Source: Trichosporon coremiiforme
Taxonomy: Eukaryota; Basidiomycota; Tremellomycetes; Trichosporonales; Trichosporonaceae
DNA: 64,000 nucleotides
Direction of reading: 5' to 3'
Assembly: GCA_039545355.1 (NCBI GenBank)
Contig: BCJJ01000001.1
Span: 1,362,570 to 1,426,569, forward strand
The notes under the pieces are model-generated. The model searched no databases. It was given only the letters and a program-made list of their open reading frames with translations, and was not told where the DNA came from. Positions 33,175 to 43,668 of this stretch are shown here, in pieces (the stretch's first letter is position 1; the number at the start of each line of letters is the position of its first letter). Position numbers and translations under genes: made by a program.

Positions 33175-35825
33175 ATGGGCTCCCAACCAGAGGTTACCTA
33201 CAACGGCAATGAAAAGCACCTCGGTGAGGCTGCCGACGTCGACGAGAAGGACGCTACCAACGTCAACGTCCTCCCCGCCGGTTCGTCTGAATCCTCCGTC
33301 GTCGAGGGTGCCGAGCTCGGCCACGTCCCTCCGTCAAGGAAGTTCAACATCAAACGCTTCATCCGGTCACTTGGTTCGAAGGAAGCTTGGTTCGGCGACT
33401 ACGTGAGTACACTGCTGTCCGGCGATCATTGCCATTTCCGAGCTGAACCGTGCTGACTCCTCCCAGGACTACGGATCGCTCTTCGTCCCGAACATTCCCT
33501 TCTACTGCAAGGCTAGCCCGCTTCCCTTCTACGGCATCGATGACAAACTTCCCTACCTCCTTATGATCATTCTTGGACTGCAGCAGTAAGTTGTGGTCAT
33601 TGGTGACACATCGCTCGCTTGGGCAGCGCTAACCCCTGCAGCGCTTTCGCTATGCTTGGTGGAGTTGTTGTCCCTCCTCTCCTCCTCGGCGGCGAGGCCG
33701 GCGCCAACATGGGTGATGAAATTACCCAGTACCTCGTCTCGGCTGGTCTCATCTATTCTGGTTTCGGAACTGTCTTCCAGATTTCGCGTCGTCGCATCTT
33801 CAACACGCGCTACTGGCTTGGTACTGGTCTCATTTCGGTCACTGGCACTGCGTTCACCTTCTGCAACGTCTCGCTCAAGTACCTCAACCAGTGCTACGAC
33901 AACGGAACATGCAAGAGGGCGCCTGACGGATCTAAGCTTCCCTGCCCCGAGGAGTTCGGTGCTCTTCTTGGTACCGGCGCGCTCACTGGTGTCTACGCCA
34001 TCGGCCTTGCCTTTGTGCCGCCCCGCATCCTGAAGAAGTGCTTCACTCCCATCGTCATCGGTACCATGATCACCTTCATCGGCGCTTCGCTTGTCACCTC
34101 TGGTGTTAATAACTGGGCGTGAGTAGTCCATCCCTGCACTTGACGTCCTCGTTTCGATGCAACACCACCCTGAATTAACCGGGGTGGGAAGGGCTTTCAC
34201 AGTTTTGCATCTCCACGGCCCCGTGGGCGGTGGGTGCATCCGCAATCCAGATTTCGATTTGCAAGGATCGAGATCTTGCGAGACACGCGCTCTGATGCTC
34301 CGAGGAACGGGCCCTCCCCTCCCTTCGAATTTACGCTGACGTCCAGTGGCGGCACTGGTCTCTGCTCGACCAACCACGACCTGCTGTGCGAGTCTGGATC
34401 GCAGCCGCACAAGTGGGGATCCGCCTACTACCTCGGTCTCGGCTTTTCGTGCATGGCTACGATTGTTATCTGGTGAGTATCTTCACCTCTCTCTCTTTTT
34501 TTCCCTTGCACTTCCCCGTTCAGCAGCGGGCAGGTTTGCGGCGGTGAATTCGCACACATGGTTACGAAAAAGTCGCGCTATGGCTGGTCCCTGGTCGGTG
34601 GGAGCCCTGGAGAGGTGGCCCACCCCTCCCGCAGACCCTGACGATCGATCTCAAGGCCGAGCCAACATGCCCACCCTCAATCGTTCCTTTTCAGCGCATG
34701 ACTCACACGACTCGCCGCTTGTGCGCCGCACTCGCCGAGTAGAGTTGGAGCTCGCCTCAGCGCCCACCCGTGCCACCGATCCAGTGCCTGGTGCATTATC
34801 CGCATCGTCCGGCTACGCGCATGTTGCCATCCGCCGTGCTCTAGCCCGCCGGGTACGGCTGCACGGCTGATGTGATCATGTGGCGGGATCTGCCGCCACT
34901 CTCTTTGCTCCAAGGTCCGGGCGGGCGGCCGGCTCCACAAACCATGCACACACCCAGGGATTCCCTCCCCGCTTCCCGAGTGTGGCACAGTTGCTGACAA
35001 TGCAGCGAGGTGTTCGGCTCCGCGTTCATGAAGTCGTCCTCGGTTTTTCTCGGCTTCCTTACGGGTATGATCATCGCTGCCGCCTGCGGTTACTTCAACG
35101 GCGAGGTTATCAAGAACGCTCCCGGCGCTACCTTCCTGTTCGTGCACACGTTCAAGCTCGGCTTGCGAGGCCAGCTCGTGCTGCCGATGATGGCCGCGTG
35201 GAGTGTCATTGTCGCCGAGTCGGTCGGTACGATCACAGCTTCCGGCCAGTGCTCCGACCTCGACATTGCGGCTCCCGAGTTCATGACCCGTGTCCAGGGT
35301 GGTATGCTCGCCGACGCCATCTCGGGCACTCTTGCCAACCTCTTCACCTCGCCCCCTCTCACGACCTTCCCCCAGAACGCGGCCGTCATTGCGCTCACCC
35401 GCAACGCCTCGCGCCAGTCCGGCTACTGCTGTGCCTTCATCTTGTTCTTGTTCGGCGTCATTAGTAAGATTGGTGCCATTTTCGTCGCTGCGCCCCCCGC
35501 GGTCATCGGAGGCTTCACGACCTTCCTCTTCGGCTCGGTCGCCGTCTCTGGTATCCGTATCATGGCCTTCGCCAAATGGGACCGCCGTGAGCGCTTCATT
35601 GCGACTGCTGCCTTCGCCCTTGGTCTCGCCTCGCTCGTTAATAAGACCTGGTTCTCCTACATCTTCACGTACAGCGGCGACAACGCCGGCCTCAAGGGTT
35701 TCCTTCAGGCCATTGTACTGATCGTCCAGGAGCCGTACCTGATCGCGGCCGTCGTCGCCGTTTTCCTCAACCTTGTTCTTCCCCATGAGGAGGAGGACCC
35801 GAACGCGCTGCCTGAGGCGCACTAA
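33175..35825 (+). CDS. NCS2/NAT nucleobase (uric acid-xanthine type) permease
   Basis: Five exons: 33175-33402, 33467-33585, 33642-34118, 34347-34472 and 35006-35825 (589 aa). The cytosolic N-terminus is hydrophilic; then come DYGSLFVPNIPFYC, the QHAFAMLGGVVVPPLLLGG segment of TM1 (the QH motif typical of the family) and about a dozen further hydrophobic helices. The NAT signature region reads QNAAVIALTR (codons from 35373); the family consensus is (Q/E/P)NxGxxxxT(R/K/G), so the Gly is Ala here. The fungal-type motif SRQSGYCCAF follows. Relatives (UapA, UapC) import uric acid, xanthine or other purines with protons at the plasma membrane. Introns 3 and 4 are long (228 and 533 nt). The specificity-altering position makes substrate uncertain; the family is certain. 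Confidence 0.93.
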
Positions 35826-38732
35826 ATGGTTGCGCGACGCAATTGCGACCTTCTCGCAACGCCGCAACCGAACCGCCACGCAAATTAAGTGTTCTTATGT
35901 TCATTAAAACGTGAACCAAACGTGAAGACCCGAATTCCTCGAAGAATCCTCCAAATTAATATCAAGCGAAAAAAAAACCTACAAAAAACCCAACGCAACA
36001 AATCATCATCGATTCGAATATATGCCTGCAAAGCAACGGAGGAGCGGAACCGGGACACTGGACGGGAGAGTCACGATAGAGACGAGTGATACGACAGCAT
36101 GGACGGAGCGCATTGTATGTGTTGTGTTGTGTGACGATAGGGACGAGGGACGGGCGGGCGTGTGAGGACAACAGCGACACGGTCAGGAATATTTTTCCCA
36201 CACCGCTAGCACCCGCACGGCTCGGCCCCAGTGTTCATCAGCAGAGACAGTTTTTGTATATTCGACGATTCATACGTCAACGGGCATGTATTTCATATGG
36301 GACGGAACAACAGCTGCATCGAGCGTAACGAAGAGAGTACTGACAATGGCGAACTGAAACTCACCGACGGCGAGCGGCTTGGTCCACTCAACTCGGTCTC
36401 CTCTGGACTCGGCACTGGTCAACGAACCGCTCCAAGTTGGCTCGTCAGAAGCTCGTCAGACTTCACGCTTGCTCCGTACACCCACCGGGAAGTCAGTAAC
36501 AACTAGCAAAAATTGTTGACCTGCAACGTCGCCGCCAAATCAGCCGGCCGCCGTGAGACCGTAACTGGGTCGGTTCACGGCGCTCCGTAAAGGCTCGTGG
36601 GGTCAGCTTGGATTGTCGCCGTGTACGGAGGCTAGGTGGCAACACTCTGGCGGGGGAATCAAGTTCCAGAACCACCGTAAGCTTGAGCTTGGCATCTCTC
36701 CGCCAAGCTTTACCCGCAGGTCTCAGAAATTCCAACGGCAGTAGAATAGTAGGCACAGTGGGCGCTGACCTGCGACTCGAGCTCCATCCTTAGTAAGACA
36801 GCTCGTAGGAAGTTCCGAGCCGTTGCACCTGTACTTCCTGCTGAGCTACGGGCCGCTGGGGACGCAGAGGTGGGAACGGCGGACGTCGATCCTGCTGACT
36901 CGATCACGCTTACTCGATCGCCGTAGCCTCTGGGGGTGGCGTGGGTCATATTCTGCGCCTCGCTGTGCTAAATTTGCAACACTCATACATCCCATACGCC
37001 GCCCACAACGCCTGCGGGCCATGTTACGAGAAGGGGGAGTGTGCACCATGCGCAAGACTGAGAAGTGCCGCGGAACCCGTGCCGTGGCTGTGTCTAACTC
37101 GCAGAGTTAGGCTGGTCATTTGTCAGGTATGCCAGGCCCCCGAGGCGACCTGATTGCCTGGAGACAATCTGTGAGACTCTGGAGCCGTCTGAAGCCTGCG
37201 GAGGGAAGGGTTACGCTCCGCGGGGTGGGGAATGAGGGAAGGCGATAGATCTCACTGACTGAGGTGACAAAGGTAGAGAGGGCAGGGCATGACGAAAGAA
37301 GTAACTGGCTGTGCGGATCGCGAGTACTCTAACACTAGCGTAGCCAAGGAGGGAAGGCCAGACATACGCAGCATGCGTCATAAGCGCGGGAGGGGCGAGG
37401 GCCCTACTCACTGGGGTGGAAGTGCGGAGGGAAGAGGGCCGGGGCCGGCTGGGAGCTGCGTGTGTGAGGGGCGCAGAGGAAATGATGGAGAGTGGAGTAA
37501 GCGAGGAGGACCCGGCCCGGCGAGCGCAGCGAGCAGGGTGCGGCGCAAGGGTGGCGAGCAGGGCGCGAGGGGTATTGTGCAGGGGTGCCCGATTGAGGGT
37601 GCCGGGGTAATGCTCGCTGGGGAGTGGCGGAGAATGACGACGAGCAGTGGGACCACTGACGGTGAAAGGACGGACAGCGATAGGCTGCGCCAAGTCCGAG
37701 TCCGAGTCCGACAAGTGCCGCACCCAAGTCCGACTCCAAACCCCGAGCACCAGCTCCGGAAGCTCTGCCGCACATGCCGCAGAGCTCTGGGGCACCGCCG
37801 GAGCAGAGATGCACGCTATAGGTTGCCTTCGCAGACGATACGACAAGGGCGGGGAAGCTCGTGGCGGTTTTTTGTCAATTTATCGAAACAACGGCATAGT
37901 CTCGGACTCCACTTTCGGTTGCGGGATAGCTCCGGGAAAAAGGTTGTTCTGAATCAGCGGCGTCAGCTGGACACGAACGCCTGGTTAAGTATTTGGCGAG
38001 GAGGGTACGGGGCCAGTGCACGGCGTTCCGACTTGGCGTCGACGTTGGAAACAGAACAAGGCGTTGTGGAAATCGCGTAGTCGTCATCGTCGGCGCCCCG
38101 CCCCGCGCCCCGTTCGCACAACACACACATCGTACGTTCGCGAACTTCGAAACGTCTCCTCACTCCACTTTCCTCATTCTTTGAGCGCAACCCATCAACA
38201 TGCAACTTTAGCAAAGACCGGTTCGAGACGGCTCTCGTTGGTAAGAAGAATGGTCATGGTCGTGAGTTGGCAGGTGTCCGATATCGCTAACTCCCAGATT
38301 TTTAGCCTCGTACAGTCACTGGCAAGCTTTCGTTATGCCCGACAGCAGCAGTGAACATAGCATGTGCCGCCGTCCCTGTCGTTCACACCTGCTCGCGTTC
38401 TCGGCCGAGGGGCAGGTAAGCGTCGATAACAACGCAAAGATTCTACTCATTCAACGTGTCAATCCGCTGGCCTCACTCACCTGACTCACTGACCTCATCA
38501 CTAAACTCGGCATGACGTCTCGGACATCCCTACCTCGAGCGCCTGAAACGCCTCGTCGTCCACGACATAGTCAACGTCACACCGCATCGCGCGGTCGGCC
38601 GCAACCACCCGCCTGGACGGTTGAGTTGGCCATCGCCCCGTCCCACAGTAGGTTCCGTCGACAAAGACAGTGGTCTCAGCATTCGCTCTTATTCCATCAT
38701 AAGCGCTCCCCAACACGCAGATCACTTGGGAA
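35826..38732. other. 2.9-kb region without a supported gene
   Basis: After the permease stop the sequence is locally A-rich (35940-36010), consistent with its 3' end. I find no convincing exon in the rest. A GTCCGA hexamer repeats near 37696-37712. Around 38248-38310 there are splice-like signals (GTAAGAAG, GTGAGTTGG, CTAACTCCCAG) without an attached reading frame. Confidence 0.35.
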
Positions 38733-39452
38733 CGCCACTCCACGATGTCGACTCAGAGAGGTCCATCCCAATCGCTGAACTGGCATCCCGACTGGTCCTC
38801 CGGCGGCGACTTAACCCTCCTCTCAAGCGAGGAGGTCGCCTTCTCCGTGCCGTCTCGTCCAATCCTACCAATCCTGGCCGTGTCGTGAGTATTCCCCACT
38901 CCTTCCTACCCCGAAGCTGCGAACCAGCGATTCCGAGCTAACCCCAGCCCCGCCCTCCGCCCCGGCGCAGGCGGCCGCCTTCCCCTCCCCCTGTCCTCAA
39001 GGCTCGTGCTGTATTTCCTCGACCTGGCCCTCTATGGCCAGTTGGACTTCATCGGCCCGTCTGACGACTACCTCACGGACGTGCTCTCCCTGGCGGGATG
39101 GCTCGATTCCCTCGGCGCCACATAGCTGATCAACCTACTCCTCGTCAGCGGGCGGGCTCAACGCTGGCCCCTCGCTGTCGAATTCCTCGTCGGCGCGAGA
39201 CTGAGGAGGACGGACCTGTGTCGCGAGGCACTGAACCGGTTCAACGACGATGGACGGTGGGGCGATACACTCTGGCAGCCCCCCGGAACCGTATCCGACC
39301 TTGCGACTCTCTGTCCGAGAGCCCTACCACTGGATCTCTGGAGTGCGGTCGACAGACGGTTCATGTGGGCGTGGGTCGTTGCTGATGTGCCGGACACGCC
39401 GCCGGGTTTTGGCTTGGGCGACAAGTTCTTGGAGATATACCAGACTCTGTGA
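38733..39452 (+). pseudogene. BTB/POZ-like gene relic
   Basis: One frame reads LNWHPDWSSGGDLTLLSSEEVAFSV up to a GTGAGT donor at 38885; after the CTAACCCCAG acceptor the same phase continues LSSRLVLYFLDLALYGQLDF and ends EIYQTL at 39452. HPDWSSGGDLTLLSSEEV resembles the opening of the lineage-expanded BTB-like proteins of Trichosporonales, and the C-terminal LDLWSAVDRRF matches their usual tail. An in-frame TAG at 39123-39125 interrupts it, and no ATG is found in frame at the 5' end. A 45-nt intron with a poor donor (GTGCTC) could remove the TAG in phase, so a functional gene is not excluded, but the missing start favours decay. Coordinates of the 5' end are approximate. Confidence 0.6.
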
Positions 39453-39626
39453 GCACCGCTCCGAGCAGCGTACGCTGCGATAAACGAGGAGCAAGTGGAG
39501 TAGACACCGGGGAAGGGGCGAGTAGGAAGTCAGTCGGCAGTGCAGAGGAACCTGGGCGGGCGTATATGCCTAATGTGCACCTGCATAACCGATGCATAAC
39601 CTATATTTCCTGACACTTCCTTCTGA

Positions 39627-40479
39627 CTAGAGCTTGGCTCCGGACTTACTACCGTCAGCTGAGCACTCCATCCCAGACTCGCAGCAAGGGGGCGTACGGC
39701 GGGGAACGATCAAATCACGACTGGGAGGGGAGCATCACGAGCCCGAAGGGCCATCCTCCAAGCAGGACAGCCTCTCGTGCAAAGATGAGAGGGACACATC
39801 TCATGGAGAAGGACTACTCACCTTAGGAACCACGGCGACACACTCGATCTCGACATCAGTCCCGCGGGGGAGGTTGGCGACGCCGATGCAGGAGCGCGCG
39901 GGGGCGGGCGTCGGCATGCGGCGGATGTAGTGCTCGTTGATCTCGGCAAAGTCCTTGTAGTCGATGATGTAGATGTTGAACTTGACCGTGTGCGCGAGCG
40001 ACGAGCCATGCGCCTTCAGGACCGCCTCGAGGTTGTCCATGATCTGGTCCTAAGGTTGTCAGCCACGCCGTCTTTCTCCTACGCTTGGTTTGCGCCGTTG
40101 CTGGCTCCAGATCTCCTCCTCCTAGCAGCGCGGCGAGCTTTCCATTTTCACTCAGGTGCACAGCGTCGTCGTCCACTGCGTGTGATTCGCGAACAAGAGG
40201 TCATTCAGCGTCGAGAATGCGACGTCATCCAGCGTCGGCAGTCACGCTAGTCGAACCCGATTGCCCACATCCAGTGCGCCGCGTCGAAGTGGATAGGAAA
40301 CAGCAGAAGGAAGTACTCACAACACGCTTGCCAATAGAGCCCTCGACCATCTTGCCATCGGGCGTCTGACCCAGCTGACCCGAGCAGTACACGAATCCGT
40401 TGCTGAGGATAGCGTTCGAGAGGAACGAGGGCGCGGTCGGCGCACCGGGGGTCGCGTTGGCGATACGCTCGGAGGACAT
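39627..40479 (-). CDS. RidA/YjgF/YER057c family deaminase (Mmf1/Hmf1-like)
   Basis: Exons 40479-40321 and 40049-39822 are firm; a third exon 39644-39627 is proposed (134 aa). RidA proteins hydrolyse reactive 2-aminoacrylate/imine intermediates released by PLP enzymes. Landmarks are NGFVYCSGQLGQTPDG near the N-terminus, LAHTVKFNIYIIDYKDF, and ARSCIGVANLPRGTDVEIEC with the substrate-binding Arg and the conserved C-terminal Glu. After VVPK there is a GTGAGT donor. Downstream, the branch site GCTGAC is followed by two candidate acceptors: GGTAG, giving VVPK then an immediate TAA stop, and 4 nt later TAAG, giving VVPK-SGAKL. AKL is a peroxisomal PTS1 form. Without splicing the protein ends VSSPSP. 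No mitochondrial presequence is seen. The intron between exons 1 and 2 is 271 nt. Confidence 0.88.
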
Positions 40480-40829
40480 GGCTAGTTTTGGATTACGTTG
40501 AAGACGGAGAGGAGGAATGAGAGATAGAGAGGAGGGGAAGGAGAACGAGGTGCATCTGATGACGGGGAGCAGGATGCTCTGGGACACAGATCGTGGGCAG
40601 CGATAGGCTGAGTCAGGCGAGTGCACGGGTGGAGGTGGGCAATCAGGCTCTATAGCTGCACTGGCTGGCGCTGGTCGCGCCGGAACTTGTGCCGAAGGCG
40701 GGAGGTTATCTCGATGTGGGGGCCCGCCCGGCTCGGAATGTTTGTTCGATCCAGGACAGCGGGCAACACAGGTAATGTATGACATGAGACGATGATCTAC
40801 GAATATGACTATGCTATGCTAGCAACACT

Positions 40830-42009
40830 TCATGGACCCCAGTACACAGCCGCGGGGTCCATCATGAGCTCGAACACATGACTGCCGAGTTGTACCCTCC
40901 ACTCTTCCAGCGACAGGCACCGAACGGCTTTCTCCGGCTCATCCCTCCGACCACCTGTCCACCGCTCGGGAGAGATCGACCGCGCACGGTAGCGAGCCCA
41001 CCACTCGATCTTTGCCCCCATCGACATGTCATCTCTCCATCCCTGCCGTAGGTCCAGCTCCATTTGTGCCGGACTCGGGATCAGGGCGCTGTCCCAGCCC
41101 TCAACGCCGACGAGCGTGACGCTGTCCCCCGTCTCGGCGTAGTTCTCGACAATGCGCTCGAGCACGCGCAGGGGGACGATCCACGCCTTGACCTTGCTCG
41201 CGGAGACGCAGAAATCAGGTGTGAACAGTAAGGTCAGGCCGCGATTATGTACCCGGCGCACGCCGAACTCGCGAAACTCCCAGCTGCTGCTCGGCTGGAG
41301 GTCGTAGCTGACGTGGAACACGATTTCGTTGGCCTCCTCGCCGTCTCGGACGTAGGCTGCGGATCGCGCATGCAGGCCGTAGAAGAAGGACGTCGTGTCG
41401 ACAAAGTGCACGCTCCGTCGAGCCGGTTTCCAGACGTATGCTCGCCCGAGCGCGAGGTCGCGCATGTGGTATCGCACAAGCAGCTTCTCCCCGGGGTACA
41501 CCGCCAAGGCCTCGCACTGCTCTTCCGGCGGAGAGATGGAGCGCCACGTAAGCCAGTCCGATAGTGCCGACGCGTCGAGGTCGAGTACCTTTGCCGTGTG
41601 GGGGCCGTACATGATACGAGGCGGCGTGTCGGTCGTGTTGAACTGGAGGCAGAGGAAGGCGGTCCCGTCCCGCTCGTCGGTCTCCGAGATATGCCGCGCC
41701 AGACGAGCGTCGACTTCAAGCCGCACCCAGCGCGAGACAAGGCGGAGCGTGCACAGGAGAGAGGGGCCGGCCGAGTCGACGATCGAGGTCATGAATTGCG
41801 GGTAGAACTTCATGTCGATCAGGGGGACGTCCGTGGGCGGCGAGTGTGTGTCTGGGCATGGGGGCGGCTGATGTCAGCGAATGTTTGCGTTCAAGGCGTA
41901 CTGCCTGTGCAGCTGGCCTGGGGAAGGTCTTGTTACGCTTCCTCGCCTTGGCCATGTGCCTGCGGTGCGCGGCCCTCGATGAGCGGGGCGGAGTCATGGT
42001 GAGGGACAT
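40830..42009 (-). CDS. F-box-like protein of a lineage-specific family (intact copy)
   Basis: Two exons, 42009-41902 and 41867-40830, separated by a 34-nt intron with a CTGAC branch (381 aa). I do not recognise a named family. The first exon is basic (KARKRNK). After it, DVPLIDMKFYPQFMTSIVD and LLCTLRLVSRWVR resemble an F-box helix pair, as found in many short Trichosporonales proteins, and the rest is a mixed domain with several Trp-rich patches (LEEWRVQLGSHVFELM at the C-terminus). In-frame ATGs at 42057, 42009, 41997 and 41955 all precede the basic segment; 42009 is a compromise. A disrupted relative lies immediately upstream (42217-43668). If the F-box is real, it would recruit a target to an SCF ubiquitin ligase, which is inference. 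Confidence 0.68.
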
Positions 42010-42216
42010 GGTGGTCGTGAGAGGCGGGTGGTAGGAGACAAGAAAACGGAGAAGCAAACAAGCCTACAGGAGTGACAGTGCGATCTCAACAGTGATCGCT
42101 GATCGATCGCTTCGCTGTCTTGCCACCGGACGCCTGCTCGCGTGGACTACCGCAGTCACCGGGCAGTCGCCGCTGACGTCGCTGGCGGCGATCGTCGCTC
42201 GGCTCGTTCCTCGTCG

Positions 42217-43668
42217 CTAGCGTCCCTCCAAATCCATCAAGGAGCGATAAGGAGGCAACGGATTCCTGCTCCTGTATGCCGCGTTCGGGTCAGTCAGGAG
42301 CTGGAACCAGTCCTCGCCTATCCGTCTCCTCCACTCCTTCGTCTTCATGAGCCTCACGGGTTCCCTTATAGCATGGGCACCAGGCACCTCCGTCCTGAGC
42401 TGTCTGACAGCCGCCCTGAGTCTGCGGCGCATGCTCAGTCTCTCATCGCGTCACGGCTCTTCCTCGGCCCTCATCTCGTGCGAGGGCAGTTGGCCATCCC
42501 ATGCGTAGATATAGCGCCACCGCTCGTCGATTCTCCCCCACTCCTCGTCGCGCGAGGGCAGCATGTGCCCGTCCCATCTCTCGAAGCCGACAATGGTGCA
42601 CTCCCCCGCGCGCCCGGCGCGCACGGCGCAAGCAACGAAGAGTTCCAGGAGCGCGAGTACGATGCGGCCGAAGGAGGGGTGCCGGTGTCCACGAGCTTGG
42701 CTGCAGTCTTTACTGAACAGAACAGTCACGCGCTTGGCGTGCTTCAGGTCCAGGTCGCGCACGTCCGGCAGCGTGCTGCTCTCCGTCAGGTCGACGACGA
42801 AGACGGCGTCAAACTCCTCCCCGCCGCGCGCGTAGTGCGTATCCAATCTCTTCAGGCCGAGTTCGAATTCAGCCCAGGACGCAAGGTGCACGACACACTC
42901 GTTTGGCTTCTGCGCCTGGTAGCTCTGGAAGAAGTCGTCGGCCATCACGCCCGCCGTGTATCGTACCAACCTACGGCGCGCTGATCCGGCACCAGCTCTC
43001 GAGCCATGGACCGGGGCGATAGGGCGAGTTCCACAGGTTGCGCTTGTGCTGTTCCTCGGTCCACGGCGGCGCGAAGTGGAGGTAATACATCTTGGCGGCG
43101 AGCGGGTCGATGTCGAGCACGCAGGGTGCGTGGACCTCGACGCTGCGGCCGGAGAGGGAGCGCATAATCATCGGCGGAAGCGTCGTGGCTGATTTCTCGC
43201 CTCAACAGCGGTAGGGGGCTCGGATCTTCACCCTCGCGTGCAGCGCTAGGAGCGTGTCGACTTCATATTTCACTTCGCGGCAGACGAGACGAGGACGCGC
43301 AGCGTACGCTGGTCCGCGAATTCGATGATTGAGGTGAGGAGATGCGGGAAACAGAGCAGTGTCAATGGACTGGCAGAGGGAGAGGAGGGGAGCGCGGCCC
43401 GCCGAGCGAGAATGGTGCTCACGCGGTGTGAGCGACGCAGTGTGTCGAGCTTGATTGGCGGCGGCGGCTGGACCGTCTTGGAGACCTGGAGCAGGGGCGT
43501 GGCGGGTGGTGAACTGGGCGGGGGAGACGTCGGCGGGGTCGGGAGATGGGTCCGCTTCCGGGGAGGTGCCTTGGCCTTGGCCATGGCCGTGGCCGTCGCT
43601 TTAGCTCTCGCCTTTGCCCTTGCCTTTGTCTTTGCCTTCGCCGAGGACGAATGGGTTAAGTTCGCCAT
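42217..43668 (-). pseudogene. Frameshifted paralogue of the F-box-like gene
   Basis: On the minus strand, homology to the intact neighbour runs through four frames in order. 43668-43270 has a basic AK-rich start, then LCFPHLLTSIIEFADQRTLRVLVSS. The next frame (EVKYEVDTLLALHARVKIRAP) ends at a stop near 43202. Frame three (MIMRSLSGRSVEVHAP to SWCRISAP, 43171-42971) joins 42969-42451 (LVRYTAGVMADDFF ... CTIVGFERWDGHMLPS). A stop and shift then lead to 42432-42217 (EWRRRIGEDWFQLLTDPNAAY). The order and spacing match the intact gene, whose corresponding blocks are FYPQFMTSIVD, VTLVGVEGWDSALIPS and EWRVQLGSHVFELMMDPAAVY. At least three frame changes and two stops make it a pseudogene. Tandem duplication followed by decay is the likely origin. 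Confidence 0.75.

Noticed and set aside
34677..35879. Minus-strand open frame of 400 codons across the permease exon 5
   Set aside because: The length comes from the antisense of a transmembrane-coding exon; Glu/Arg/Gly-rich with no family signature.
37211..37846. Minus-strand open frame of 211 codons
   Set aside because: Pro/Ala/Ser/Arg-rich throughout with overlapping frames of equal length on both strands; looks like GC-rich chance sequence.
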